The notes: generated by a model not told the origin, from the letters alone. A stretch of DNA of 64,000 nucleotides from Treponema sp. (GCA_017935745.1 JAGBGX010000009.1:186001-250000), one strand, 5' to 3'. Numbered from the stretch's first letter, positions 7,960 to 15,832 are shown. Numbers and translations: made by a program.

Positions 7960-8140
7960 TTAACGTTTGCGTCAAAATGCTGCCGCAAACGTTAACTCGA
8001 GTTTTCTTGCGAAAACTCGCTTATTGGACTGTCCGCATCGCAACACGCTGCTCATGCGGACGGAATTGCACGCCTCGGAAGTTGTTCTCGCAACGAGCCG
8101 TAAGGCGAAGTTTCCAGCGAACTTCCTGCGGTGTGCAATT
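7960..8140 (+). repeat. Hairpin array C with a branched 3' element
   Basis: Stems are TTAACGTTTGCG/CGCAAACGTTAA (7960-7995); CGAGTTTTC/GAAAACTCG with loop TTGC (7998-8019); and GTCCGCAT/ATGCGGAC (8031-8061). An outer stem AATTGCAC/GTGCAATT (8064-8140) encloses CTCG-CAA-CGAG, GCC-GTAA-GGC and GAAGTT/AACTTC. The 3' end overlaps the 26-bp repeat and runs into the ribosome site of the next gene. Confidence 0.85.
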
Positions 8141-8147
8141 TTAAGGA
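8122..8147 (+). repeat. 26-bp dispersed repeat, copy 1
   Basis: Starts CTTCCTGCGGTGTGCAAT and ends TTTTAAGGA. It is identical over 26 bp to 24861-24886 and shares 18 bp with the palindrome arm at 5872-5889. Its end supplies the AAGGAG ribosome site for the gene starting at GTG 8155. Confidence 0.9.
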
Positions 8148-8154
8148 GCAAACC

Positions 8155-8523
8155 GTGTTACAACAGACAATTGCCGAGCTTGGAGCGATTCTTGAGACGC
8201 AGGACAGGCGGATTGCCCGGCTTGCATCCGGGTCGAACGTGCTGCATCAGGCGAACGCGGTCATCGCGGACATTTCGGCGCAGACCAACATCCTTGCGAT
8301 AAACGCCGCGATTGAGGCAAGCCACGCCGGAACTGCCGGAAGCGGATTCGCCATAGTTGCCCGGGAAATCAGAAAGCTCTCGGACGATTCGGCACGCCAG
8401 GTGAAGCTCGTCGAATCGCAGCTCAAGGAGCTGATCAGCGGCATAGCGCAGCTTGCGTCCGACACGGAAAAATCGCGCGGGCTGTTCATGACGGTCGCAG
8501 ACGAAATCGGGCTTTCAGAATAA
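8155..8523 (+). CDS. Stand-alone chemotaxis receptor (MCP) signalling-tip domain
   Basis: 122 residues that read as the cytoplasmic hairpin tip of a methyl-accepting chemotaxis protein: [20 protein letters not shown], then [20 protein letters not shown]. This is the segment that binds CheA and CheW. No sensor, transmembrane or HAMP region is present and only short helices flank the tip. GTG 8155 is chosen because AAGGAG lies 7 nt upstream; an earlier in-frame GTG at 8131 falls within the repeat. It could be a small soluble signalling adaptor or a fragment fixed as a cassette. Codon use is GC-rich. No chemotaxis genes are nearby. Confidence 0.75.
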   Translation: MLQQTIAELGAILETQDRRIARLASGSNVLHQANAVIADISAQTNILAINAAIEASHAGTAGSGFAIVAREIRKLSDDSARQVKLVESQLKELISGIAQLASDTEKSRGLFMTVADEIGLSE

Positions 8524-8583
8524 AGCGCGGGCTGCAATTGGCGGCGACAATCGGCCGCGGACTTTTTTATGGAGGAATGAAAC

Positions 8584-9978
8584 ATGCAGGAATCAAAACT
8601 ACGGAGCGTCATAAAATACGTTGTTCCCACGATGATGGGAAGCGTATGCTTTTTTATGTTCACGATTATCGACGGAATCTTCGTCGGGCGCGGAGTCGGC
8701 GCATACGGGCTTGGCGCGGTGAACCTCACAATGCCGTTCGTCATGATTGTGAACGCGCTCTTCATGCTTTTCACGGCAGGCGGCGTCACCATAGTCGCCG
8801 TGCAGTTCGGCAAGGGCGACAAGAACGGCGCGGACGAGACGTACTTCCAGATGACGCACGACTACCTTTTCTGGTACTCGGTTTTCATCATTCCGTCGGG
8901 ACTTTCAACCGCCCTCCAGGGATTTGTCAGGAACGACGGCGAGCCGGTGCTTGTGAGCGCGGCAATCATCGCAGGAACGCTTCTCAACATTTTCGGCGAC
9001 TGGCTCTGCATCTTCCCGCTCAAAATGGGACTGGCCGGCGCGGCGATTGCAACCGGCGTCTCGCAGACAGCAACGCTTGTGATTCTCCTGTTTTACTTCG
9101 CACGAAAGGACGCGAACCTTCATCTGTTCAGGCGGCAGAAAGAACATTCAGAAGAACAGGGCGTTCGCCGCAGCCTGCGGCCGCGGCGCCGGGCTTTGCG
9201 TGGTTCCGCTTCCGCTCCATTGGACGCAGCACGCTGCTTACCAACGGCTACGCCGCCACTCCAATCCCTAACGCAGAAAGAATCCGTGCGCGGGCCGGAA
9301 TTCAGTTCCGAAACCGGCGGAGCAGTTCCTGCCAAAAGACGGCTTCTCAACTGGAGCCTCATTGCGGAAATCCTTTTGCGCGGGCTTCCCGAGTGCATCT
9401 CAAAGTTCACCGCCCCGATGACGACGTTCTGCCTGAACTACGTCCTCATCCGCAGAATCGGGACAATCGGCATAAACGCGTATTCGGTCATTTCGTACGT
9501 CGCGTCGTTTGCGGTCGCGGTTTTCTTCGGAACGGCGGAAGGGCTTCAGCCGCTGTTCGGGCATTGCTACGGCTCGAAAAACGTAAAAAGCCTGCACTAT
9601 TATTTTAAGGCCGGAATGGTCATCAACGTGCTGGGCGCAGTGATAATTGAAGGACTTCTGTTCGTCATCGGCGAAAGCGTCTGCCGCCTTTTCGGAATTG
9701 ACGGCGAGACGCTTCTGTACACGGTGCAGGTGATGCGGTTCTATTCAGTCGGCTACATCGCAGTCGCCGTAACGACAATCGTAAGCGCGTACCTGTACTC
9801 CACGACCAGAACCGCCCAGGCCGTCATCCTGAACGCAGTGCGCAGCTTTGCCGTGAACGTCCTGGTGATACTGCTGTTCCCGGTCGTCTTCGGCAACGGA
9901 ATCATCTGGTGGACGTTCCTGATTTACGAAACCATAATGGCGGCCATCTCGCTGCTGATGCTCAAAAGCGTTGAGTGA
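8584..9978 (+). CDS. MATE-family multidrug/toxin efflux pump with an in-frame repeat insertion
   Basis: 464 residues, twelve predicted membrane segments in two similar halves. IIDGIFVGRGVGAYGLGAVN and the second-half LNYVLIRRIGTIGINAYSVI are typical MATE patterns. These proteins expel cationic compounds using a sodium or proton gradient. GGAGGA lies 8 nt before the ATG. The central cytoplasmic linker between the halves (residues near 185-255) is unusually long and arginine-, proline- and serine-rich. Of it, 39 residues are encoded by a copy of the dispersed element (9157-9274). The frame stays open on both sides, so the pump is probably functional. Confidence 0.9.
   Translation: MQESKLRSVIKYVVPTMMGSVCFFMFTIIDGIFVGRGVGAYGLGAVNLTMPFVMIVNALFMLFTAGGVTIVAVQFGKGDKNGADETYFQMTHDYLFWYSVFIIPSGLSTALQGFVRNDGEPVLVSAAIIAGTLLNIFGDWLCIFPLKMGLAGAAIATGVSQTATLVILLFYFARKDANLHLFRRQKEHSEEQGVRRSLRPRRRALRGSASAPLDAARCLPTATPPLQSLTQKESVRGPEFSSETGGAVPAKRRLLNWSLIAEILLRGLPECISKFTAPMTTFCLNYVLIRRIGTIGINAYSVISYVASFAVAVFFGTAEGLQPLFGHCYGSKNVKSLHYYFKAGMVINVLGAVIIEGLLFVIGESVCRLFGIDGETLLYTVQVMRFYSVGYIAVAVTTIVSAYLYSTTRTAQAVILNAVRSFAVNVLVILLFPVVFGNGIIWWTFLIYETIMAAISLLMLKSVE
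9157..9274 (-). repeat. GC-rich dispersed element, copy E1, inside the MATE gene
   Basis: Read on the minus strand it begins GCGTTAGGGATTGGAG and ends GAACGCCCTG, the same ends as E2 at 10996-11118. Shared internal blocks are GGAGCG-(G)AAGCGGA and ACGCAAAGCCCG/GCGCAAAGCCCG. It carries short hairpins such as CGGC-GTA-GCCG. It adds 39 codons in frame. Confidence 0.7.
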
Positions 9979-10025
9979 GGAATGGGGCGTGGGAAGAGCA
10001 GGCGTTTGAAGTGCGGCATTCTTAT

Positions 10026-10049
10026 CTGCAAGCGGGAATTTGAAAATAC
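10026..10049 (+). repeat. 24-bp dispersed repeat, copy 1
   Basis: CTGCAAGCGGGAATTTGAAA followed by ATAC. The exact reverse complement is at 20311-20334, about 10 kb away, again just after the end of a gene. Confidence 0.9.
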
Positions 10050-10073
10050 GCTTTTCGTGTCATTTTTAACACG

Positions 10074-10211
10074 CAAGTTTATTCGGACGGAGGGTTTCAT
10101 CCCTGCGGGGCTGCAAGCAGTACCCCGGCTCTTGGGCCGTATGAAGGGGATGAAACCCGACTGCAATACCTCGGGGTTCGTTCATTGCGTGTGTTGCACT
10201 TTATAAACTTG
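10074..10211 (+). repeat. Structured spacer D, candidate three-way-junction fold
   Basis: An outer 9-bp stem CAAGTTTAT/ATAAACTTG (10074-10082, 10203-10211) encloses a 12-bp stem GGGTTTCATCCC/GGGATGAAACCC (10092-10103, 10147-10158), which itself contains CGGGG/CCCCG and CTG-CAAG-CAG, and a 5-bp stem GCAAT/ATTGC (10163-10188). The nested pairing is far beyond chance. Whether it acts as RNA or as folded single-stranded DNA is open. Confidence 0.75.
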
Positions 10212-10302
10212 AATTCAGCGTTCTAAAAGATTTTATTACAACGTATCAAGTTTTGGAACTTAAAAAGCAATTACAATTTTCTTGTATCTCCCACAAACCC
10301 GC

Positions 10303-10331
10303 TTGACACTTTTATTAAACTATGTTAAATT
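10303..10331 (+). promoter_or_regulatory. Promoter of the FMN-reductase-like gene
   Basis: TTGACA (10303-10308), 17-nt spacer, TAAATT (10326-10331), about 40 nt before the ATG at 10375. Confidence 0.65.
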
Positions 10332-10374
10332 ATCAGTGTTCAGTAAAAATCACTAGGAGCGAAGAGAAACGAAA

Positions 10375-10998
10375 ATGAGCGTTCTGATTATAAACGGTTC
10401 GCCGCGCGCGGACGGAACTGTCGCGCGGATTCTGCACATCATTGAGGCGGAGACGGAAAGACGCGGCTGCACGGCGTCGTTCATCGATGCTGCGTCGCTT
10501 TCGTTCGCGTCCTGCACTGGCTGCATGGCGTGCCGGAGCAAGGGAGCGTGCGTTCTTCCGCATGACGACGCGCACGACATCGCGGAGCAAGTCCGGCAGT
10601 GCGATGCAATCGCTGTCGGAACGCCTGTCTACTGGGGCGGCATGAGCGGCGACCTCAAGCGGCTGTTTGACCGGCTCGTGTACGTGCTGATGGACGAAAG
10701 CCCGCTCGGCATTCCCGTTCCGCTTCATAAGGGAAAGCGCGCTGTCATTGCCGCCGCCTGCACCACGCCGTTTCCGTTCAACGTCATCTGCGGGCAGACG
10801 AGCGGAGCGTTCGGCGCGCTGCGGGAAATCCTTTCAAGTGCGGGCTTTGCGGTGAAGCGGCGCATTGCCGTTCCCGGAACAAAGGGCGCGGACAAGCTGA
10901 CGCTCCACCGGGAGCGCCAGGCGAAAAAATGCGCGGAAGCGCTTGCAGCGAAAGCAGGAGTCCGGCGGTTTGGATTTTGCGGAAGGAAAATGCGGTAG
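10375..10998 (+). CDS. NAD(P)H-dependent FMN reductase / flavodoxin-fold oxidoreductase
   Basis: 207 residues. The start MSVLIINGSPRADGTVARIL is the phosphate-binding loop of the NADPH-dependent FMN-reductase family. The cysteine-rich CTGCMACRSKGACVLPHDD near 47-65 and GTPVYWGGMSGDLKRLFDR near 82-100 are typical of the iron-sulfur-flavoprotein-like branch. Likely a cytoplasmic flavin-dependent reductase of quinones, nitro compounds or metals; the substrate is unknown. The last 25 residues are arginine- and lysine-rich, and the stop lies at the edge of repeat E2, so the natural C-terminus may have been altered. GC-rich. Confidence 0.85.
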   Translation: MSVLIINGSPRADGTVARILHIIEAETERRGCTASFIDAASLSFASCTGCMACRSKGACVLPHDDAHDIAEQVRQCDAIAVGTPVYWGGMSGDLKRLFDRLVYVLMDESPLGIPVPLHKGKRAVIAAACTTPFPFNVICGQTSGAFGALREILSSAGFAVKRRIAVPGTKGADKLTLHRERQAKKCAEALAAKAGVRRFGFCGRKMR

Positions 10999-11118
10999 GG
11001 ATTGGAGCACCTGCCGTAGGCAGTCCCGGAGCGAAGCGGAGGGATGAGCCGCGTAAGACGGCGAAGTGCGCAAAGCCCGACCCGGAACGACGCTTGCGGA
11101 GTGCAGGGGACCGCCCTG
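10996..11118 (+). repeat. GC-rich dispersed element, copy E2
   Basis: Runs from TAGGGATTGGAG to GACCGCCCTG, directly after (and touching) the stop of the preceding gene. Internal hairpins include CTGCC-GTA-GGCAG and GCCG/CGGC around CGTAAGA. It shares both ends and two inner blocks with E1 (9157-9274) and the 3' end pattern with E3 (22514-22643). Confidence 0.75.
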
Positions 11119-11169
11119 ATAATAAAATATAAAACGTGAATTTCTGTTTATTTTTATAGGAGGTTGAAA

Positions 11170-11718
11170 ATGAAGAAGTGTGTTTTGGTTGCGATGGTTT
11201 TGGCGTTTGTGGCGGAAAGTTTTGCGCAGGACGGGCGCGTGCTTGTGGCGTATTTCAGCAAGGGCGGAAACACGGAGAAGGTGGCGCAGGAGATTGCGGC
11301 AGAGACGGGCGGAACGCTTGCGCGGATTTTTGCCCGGGAGCCGTATCCTGCCGAAAAGCAGGCGAACATGGAGCGCGCGAAGGACGAGTACAGGCTTGGC
11401 GCGCGTCCCGAAATTGAGTGCGAGGCGGCGGACGTTTCCGGCTATGATGTGGTTTTCATCGGCTATCCGCTGTGGTGCGGACACGCTCCCGCCCCGGTTC
11501 TCACGTTCCTTGAGGCTCACGATTTTTCCGGCAAGACGGTTGTGCCGTTCGTAACATACGGCGGAAGTCCGTTTGCCCGCGGAACAGAAGAGGTCCGCAA
11601 AAGCGCGCCGAACGCCGCGTTCGGCAAGACAATTGCCGTGCGGGCATCGCGCGTACCGCAGTGTGCTGGAAAAGTGCGGAGCGCGGCACGGAATGCGGTG
11701 GACGATGCGCGAAAATAA
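11170..11718 (+). CDS. Flavodoxin-like protein with a signal peptide (exported)
   Basis: 182 residues. Residues 1-20 (MKKCVLVAMVLAFVAESFAQ) form a classic signal peptide with an AFA/SFA-type cleavage site. The flavodoxin phosphate loop AYFSKGGNTEKVAQEIAAET follows immediately. VFIGYPLWCGHAPAPVLTFL is the FMN-contacting segment. Flavodoxins are normally cytoplasmic, so an exported member suggests a periplasmic electron carrier or reductase. ATG 11170 has AGGAGG 6 nt upstream. The flavodoxin fold is the fourth-generation call; the partner is unknown. It stands alone between repeat E2 and a convergent GNAT gene. Confidence 0.85.
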   Translation: MKKCVLVAMVLAFVAESFAQDGRVLVAYFSKGGNTEKVAQEIAAETGGTLARIFAREPYPAEKQANMERAKDEYRLGARPEIECEAADVSGYDVVFIGYPLWCGHAPAPVLTFLEAHDFSGKTVVPFVTYGGSPFARGTEEVRKSAPNAAFGKTIAVRASRVPQCAGKVRSAARNAVDDARK

Positions 11719-11786
11719 TGAGACGGCGCGTGAGTTTCAGCCGGAGCGGTTCGCCTGCATACTGACTTTCTACGGTTATTGCAGCT

Positions 11787-12335
11787 TTAGACGATCTGAA
11801 TATCGTAGCGGTTGATATTCAGATTCGATTCCATGCCATGAATTGTATCAACATAAATGCCGCCGTTAGCAAGAATTGTTTTATTGCTGCCGCTGTTTAT
11901 ATCACGGCATACAATCCGCACCCGATTAAGCCCGAATGCTTTCGCTTTCTGCAAGCCAAGCCGAAGCTGCTCTTTTGCGTATCCTTTGCCGCGCTCACTG
12001 GGACGGACTGAGTAGCCGAAGTTTGAAGCAAATTCTGTATCGTCATCATCATATTCAAGCTTGTGACGAAAAACAATAAAACCGACAATCTTCCTGTCAT
12101 TTTCACGGATTGACATGTACCAAGTCAGTTTGCCTGACATGTCATTACAAAACTGAATCCAGTCAAGTACATTTTTGTATTCCAGTCCGTCCCCATACTT
12201 TTCAAGATAATCCATACCTGGAATTCTGGCAGGATCGTAGGTAACCCGAATTCGGTCAGCAGGAAATTCCGCCCTATATTCTGCAATCTTCTCCGCATAC
12301 TCGGCGGATACCTTGATGAGCTTGATTTGATCCAT
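11787..12335 (-). CDS. GNAT-family N-acetyltransferase
   Basis: 182 residues. Motif A reads NFGYSVRPSERGKGYAKEQL (acetyl-CoA pyrophosphate loop RGKGYA near 118-123), followed by VRIVCRDINSGSNKTILANG, a typical C-terminal GNAT strand and helix. The acceptor is unknown. Ribosome site GGAGGA lies 11 nt upstream of the ATG at 12335. It is the only intact GNAT in the window on the minus strand, converges on the flavodoxin gene and has moderate GC content compared with its GC-rich neighbours, suggesting a separate origin. Confidence 0.85.
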   Translation of the reverse strand: MDQIKLIKVSAEYAEKIAEYRAEFPADRIRVTYDPARIPGMDYLEKYGDGLEYKNVLDWIQFCNDMSGKLTWYMSIRENDRKIVGFIVFRHKLEYDDDDTEFASNFGYSVRPSERGKGYAKEQLRLGLQKAKAFGLNRVRIVCRDINSGSNKTILANGGIYVDTIHGMESNLNINRYDIQIV

Positions 12336-12648
12336 TATATTTATTCCTCCCCTGCATCCTGATTTGTATCACTAATAGTTACAATTAAACAGTATATCAC
12401 ATCGCTTAGCAAAAATCATCGGAAACCTCTGCGCCAGTCCATTTCCTGCAATAGTGTGAAGTATTTTTCCGCGCGCATTCACCTTATCCGCTGTCTGTTT
12501 CCGTGGAAGAACGAACTGCTCGCTCCGAAAATCAAGCAAGAACGTTTTTTTTCCGCACTATCTTCTGTTCCTTTTTGCTGATTTCCTGTACACTGAAAAA
12601 CGTTCCGGTCGGATGCAACGTTTTACGGGCCGGGCGTTTTGAGACTGT
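12336..12648. other. Gene-free stretch before the exporter operon
   Basis: No gene seen. It holds the 5' region of the GNAT gene and, at 12597-12624, a small hairpin AAAACGTT/AACGTTTT shortly before the tolC-like start. A clear promoter for the exporter operon is not obvious by eye. Confidence 0.5.
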
Positions 12649-14052
12649 ATGAAACGGCTGCTTTTTTCTTTCTGCCTGATTTTTTTCCGCTTTGTTCTCG
12701 GCTGCGAGCCGCGCCTTGAGGCGTACCTTGCGAACGACCGCGAGCTGAAGCGTCTTGCGCTGGAAGTCCAGAAAATGCAGCTTGCCTCCAAAAAAACTTC
12801 TATAAATAACGGAATCAACGTGCGGCTTTCGACGGGGCGGACGGTCTTCCGGTTTTCGGACGGCGGCACGGACATTTCGTTCGAGCCTTCGATGACGGCT
12901 TCTGTTCCGCAGGCGCAGAACCTTTCGTTTACGGTTTCCACGGAGCGCGAGTCCGAGGACGGCGTTATCAGGACGCAGAACACGTCGCTTTCGCTTTCCG
13001 CCGATATCATTTCCGGGAACGCGCTCAAGCGCAAGGCGGAGCTTCTGGCTGCGGAGCGTTCCTTGCTTGAGGCGAAGCGCGCGCTCCAGAACCGGGCGGT
13101 GCAGGCGGAGACGGAATTTTATTCCGAGCTGAAGGAGCTGTTCAGCACGGCAAGCGACCTGCTTTCGGCGCGGCAGGATTTATATGAAAAGGAAATTGCG
13201 CTTGCGGAAATCAAGGCGAAGGGCTACGCCGCTTCCTCTTCAAAATACCGACTTGCGGAAATGGACGTGATGCAGGACACGTACACCGTGGACACAAAGG
13301 CGCGCGAGCTTGAGCACGGCTGCGCAGTTTTTGCGGAAAAATGCGGAACGAGCTTTGAGCCGGGCGAAGATCCGTTCGCCTTTCTTCCGTCTGAAATTCC
13401 TGAGGCGCAGCTTGTTGACATCGCATCGTTTCCGGCGGAACTGTACGCGAAAATCGAAGAGGCCGAGTGGACGCACACAATCAATTCGCTTTCCCGCAGT
13501 GCCGACAAGGAATTCACGCTTTCGGCAAACGGCGGCTACACGTTCAAGAATTCCTACACCGGCTCGGATTCCGCGGACATCGGGCTTTCCTCATCATGGC
13601 GCGGACTTTCGCTCGGCACGGGCGTTTCGATTCCGGTGAATGCTGACGCGGCGCATCCGGCGTACACCGTTTCCGCCACGTTCAATCCGGCTGAATTCCG
13701 TCTCGCTTCAATTGAAAAAAAGACGGACGCGCTCACCGACAGTCAGGAGCTGATTGCGATTGAAGCCGCGTGGGAGGACTACAGCACGTCCGTCATCGAC
13801 CAGCAGACATCGCGCGCCGACATCGAGTGGGACCGCGGACGCAGCCGGAGCGCCTACGAGCTGTACCGTTCGCTTGAGGCCGACATGAAGCAGTCGTTCG
13901 AGGCGGGCATCATCACGCAGACGGAATACCTTTCCGCGCAGGCGAACCGCGAGCTGTACCGCATCAGGCTTTTGATGAACGGAATGGACGCAATCATCTA
14001 CAACAACACGACGAATCTTTTGTTCTGCCGCGACAGTGAAATGCAGGAGTGA
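12649..14052 (+). CDS. TolC-type outer membrane efflux protein
   Basis: 467 residues with an N-terminal hydrophobic segment ending FRFVLGC (signal peptide, possibly lipidated at Cys19). It then has two long helical blocks rich in alanine, glutamate and arginine (near 35-70 and 125-215), a beta-rich middle (SLGTGVSIPVNAD), and a second helical block (near 340-440) with GIITQTEYLSAQANRELYRI, typical of the TolC/outer-membrane-factor family. It should form the outer channel for the adaptor, ATPase and permease encoded next. The next gene's start is 5 nt after its stop. Confidence 0.8.
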   Translation: MKRLLFSFCLIFFRFVLGCEPRLEAYLANDRELKRLALEVQKMQLASKKTSINNGINVRLSTGRTVFRFSDGGTDISFEPSMTASVPQAQNLSFTVSTERESEDGVIRTQNTSLSLSADIISGNALKRKAELLAAERSLLEAKRALQNRAVQAETEFYSELKELFSTASDLLSARQDLYEKEIALAEIKAKGYAASSSKYRLAEMDVMQDTYTVDTKARELEHGCAVFAEKCGTSFEPGEDPFAFLPSEIPEAQLVDIASFPAELYAKIEEAEWTHTINSLSRSADKEFTLSANGGYTFKNSYTGSDSADIGLSSSWRGLSLGTGVSIPVNADAAHPAYTVSATFNPAEFRLASIEKKTDALTDSQELIAIEAAWEDYSTSVIDQQTSRADIEWDRGRSRSAYELYRSLEADMKQSFEAGIITQTEYLSAQANRELYRIRLLMNGMDAIIYNNTTNLLFCRDSEMQE

Positions 14053-14057
14053 ATTGC

Positions 14058-15062
14058 ATGGCGAAAAAATCATTTGGAAAGCTGAAAATCATCCTGATTG
14101 TCCTGTGCGCTGTCTGCGCCGGAGCGTTTCTGCTCGTCCTTGCGCGGAAGAAACTTGCGCCGCGCCAGCAGGAAGGAGCTGTCTACACGGTGCGCGCGGA
14201 AACGTACGAAAACGCGATTGAAATTGCGGGAACCGTTTCGGCGGCGCAGGAGCAGAGCCTTCAGGCGCTCGGAACGGGAACGGTTATCGGCGTGTACGCG
14301 AAGCAGGGCGACCGGCTCAAAAAAGGCGACCTGATTGTGCAGCTTGACTCGTCGGAGCAGGAGTACAACCTTGCGAACCTCGACTACCAGATGGCGTCGG
14401 CGCGGGTAACCGGCTCGGCGCGCGAAATCGAGCTGATGGAAACGCAGCGGCTTTCGCTCCTTCAGAAAATCGCCGACCGGCGGATTATCGCGACGTTCGA
14501 CGGAATCATGGCGGAGCTTGACGTGGACGCGGGCGACTCGCTTGAGGCGAAGGATTCCATCGGCACACTCGTGAACGTGGACTATCTGATTGCGGAAGTC
14601 GAAATTCCCGAGACCGACATCCAGAAGTTGCGCGAAAACCAGCGCGTGGACTTCACCTTTCCGGCGTATGACGGCGAAGTGCAGGGCTACGTGTGGAGCT
14701 GGCCCGCCATCGGAACAGTGACAACGCGCGGCGCGACCGTCGTCAAGGCGAAAATCAGAATCGACGATTATCCTGCGGTCATCCTGCCGAACTTTTCGTT
14801 TACGGGGCGGATTCAGATTACGGAGCCGGTCACAAACATCATCGTGGAACGCTGGGCGGTCGGCTACGAGGACGGGCAGGCGTTCGTGGAATTCGTCGGC
14901 AGGAAGGGCAAAGTGTACGTGCAGGCCGAGCCTTACGGCGAAGAGTACGTGAAGATTCTGGACGGACTTTCCGGCGGCGAAATCCTCAGGGAACAGGCCG
15001 TGCCTCCTCCGTCCGGCATGAACAGAATGCGCGGCGGCTCCGGCAGAATGCGCGTGCGGTGA
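14058..15062 (+). CDS. Membrane fusion (HlyD/MacA-type) adaptor of an ABC exporter
   Basis: 334 residues: an N-terminal membrane anchor (ILIVLCAVCAGAFLLVLARK), then a barrel-sandwich start (EIAGTVSAAQEQSLQALGTG, GVYAKQGDRLKKGDLIVQLD), a short helical hairpin, then the matching half (IIATFDGIMAELDVDAGDSL) and beta-barrel. ATG 14058 is chosen because AGGAG lies 9 nt upstream. It links the inner-membrane transporter to the TolC-like channel. The C-terminus ends in a glycine/arginine/methionine-rich tail (NRMRGGSGRMRVR), probably disordered. Confidence 0.88.
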   Translation: MAKKSFGKLKIILIVLCAVCAGAFLLVLARKKLAPRQQEGAVYTVRAETYENAIEIAGTVSAAQEQSLQALGTGTVIGVYAKQGDRLKKGDLIVQLDSSEQEYNLANLDYQMASARVTGSAREIELMETQRLSLLQKIADRRIIATFDGIMAELDVDAGDSLEAKDSIGTLVNVDYLIAEVEIPETDIQKLRENQRVDFTFPAYDGEVQGYVWSWPAIGTVTTRGATVVKAKIRIDDYPAVILPNFSFTGRIQITEPVTNIIVERWAVGYEDGQAFVEFVGRKGKVYVQAEPYGEEYVKILDGLSGGEILREQAVPPPSGMNRMRGGSGRMRVR

Positions 15063-15067
15063 TTCCT

Positions 15068-15832
15068 ATGAACGAGGCACCTTCCAATCCTGCGGACAGC
15101 GGCATCATCATCCGCATGGAGCGCGTCACAAAAACCTACTCGATGGGCGAGAACGAAGTCCATGCGCTGCGCGGAATCAGCTTCTGCGTGAGGCGCGGGG
15201 AATTCGTTTCGATTATGGGACCGTCCGGCTCCGGCAAGTCCACGTGCATGAACATGATCGGCTGCCTCGACCGTCCGAGCGGCGGAACGGTGGAAATCGG
15301 CGGAAGGGAGACGGCGAAGATGAACGAAAACGAGCTTGCCGCGCTCCGAAACCGCACCGTCGGCTTTGTCTTCCAGCAGTACCATCTGCTTCCCACGATG
15401 ACGGTGCTTGAAAACGTCATGCTTCCGCTGCGCTACCAGGGAGTCAGCCGGGCGGAGCGCGCGCGCAGGGCTTCCGAGGCGCTTGGGACGGTGGGGCTTT
15501 CCGACCGGCAGAACCACCGCCCGCACGAGCTTTCCGGCGGACAGAAGCAGCGCGCCGCAATTGCCCGCGCCGTCGTGACACAGCCCGCCATCATTCTTGC
15601 CGATGAGCCGACCGGCGCACTCGACAGCAGCACGGGACGGCAGGTTCTTGAACTGTTCCGCAGCATCAACTTAGGCGGCACCACAATCGTGATTGTGACG
15701 CACGACCCGGGAATCGGGGAGAGCGCGGACCGCTGCATCAGGATTTTCGACGGAATGATTCAGTCGGACACGCTGCTTTCTTCCGTCCGTCCTGAAAAAA
15801 CGTCAGGCGGAACAGGAGGCGCGGATGCTTGA
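15068..15832 (+). CDS. MacB/LolD-type ABC transporter ATPase
   Basis: 254 residues starting MNEAPSNPADSGIIIRMERV. Walker A is GPSGSGKST, the Q-loop is in GFVFQQYHLLP, the signature is LSGGQKQRAAIARAV, and Walker B ILADEPTGALD is followed by a switch histidine in IVTHDP. The layout is that of the ATPase in macrolide/lipoprotein-type exporters. ATG 15068 lies 5 nt after the adaptor stop. The end overlaps the permease start by 8 nt, implying coupled translation. Strongly GC-rich. Confidence 0.93.
   Translation: MNEAPSNPADSGIIIRMERVTKTYSMGENEVHALRGISFCVRRGEFVSIMGPSGSGKSTCMNMIGCLDRPSGGTVEIGGRETAKMNENELAALRNRTVGFVFQQYHLLPTMTVLENVMLPLRYQGVSRAERARRASEALGTVGLSDRQNHRPHELSGGQKQRAAIARAVVTQPAIILADEPTGALDSSTGRQVLELFRSINLGGTTIVIVTHDPGIGESADRCIRIFDGMIQSDTLLSSVRPEKTSGGTGGADA

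Larger units (their letters stand above)
9979..10374. other. Gene-free stretch with a 24-bp repeat, a branched stem-loop and a promoter
   Basis: Holds one half of a 24-bp inverted repeat pair (10026-10049), a structured region at 10074-10211, an AT-rich part and a strong promoter at 10303-10331. No credible gene is seen. Confidence 0.65.

Noticed and set aside
8538..9608. A 356-codon open frame overlapping the MATE gene in another frame
   Set aside because: Arginine-rich, no domain pattern, and fully covered by a clear MATE protein with its own ribosome site.
14693..15067. Long N-terminal extension for the ABC ATPase
   Set aside because: The extra frame overlaps the adaptor gene and is low-quality sequence. 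The ATPase homology starts just after ATG 15068.
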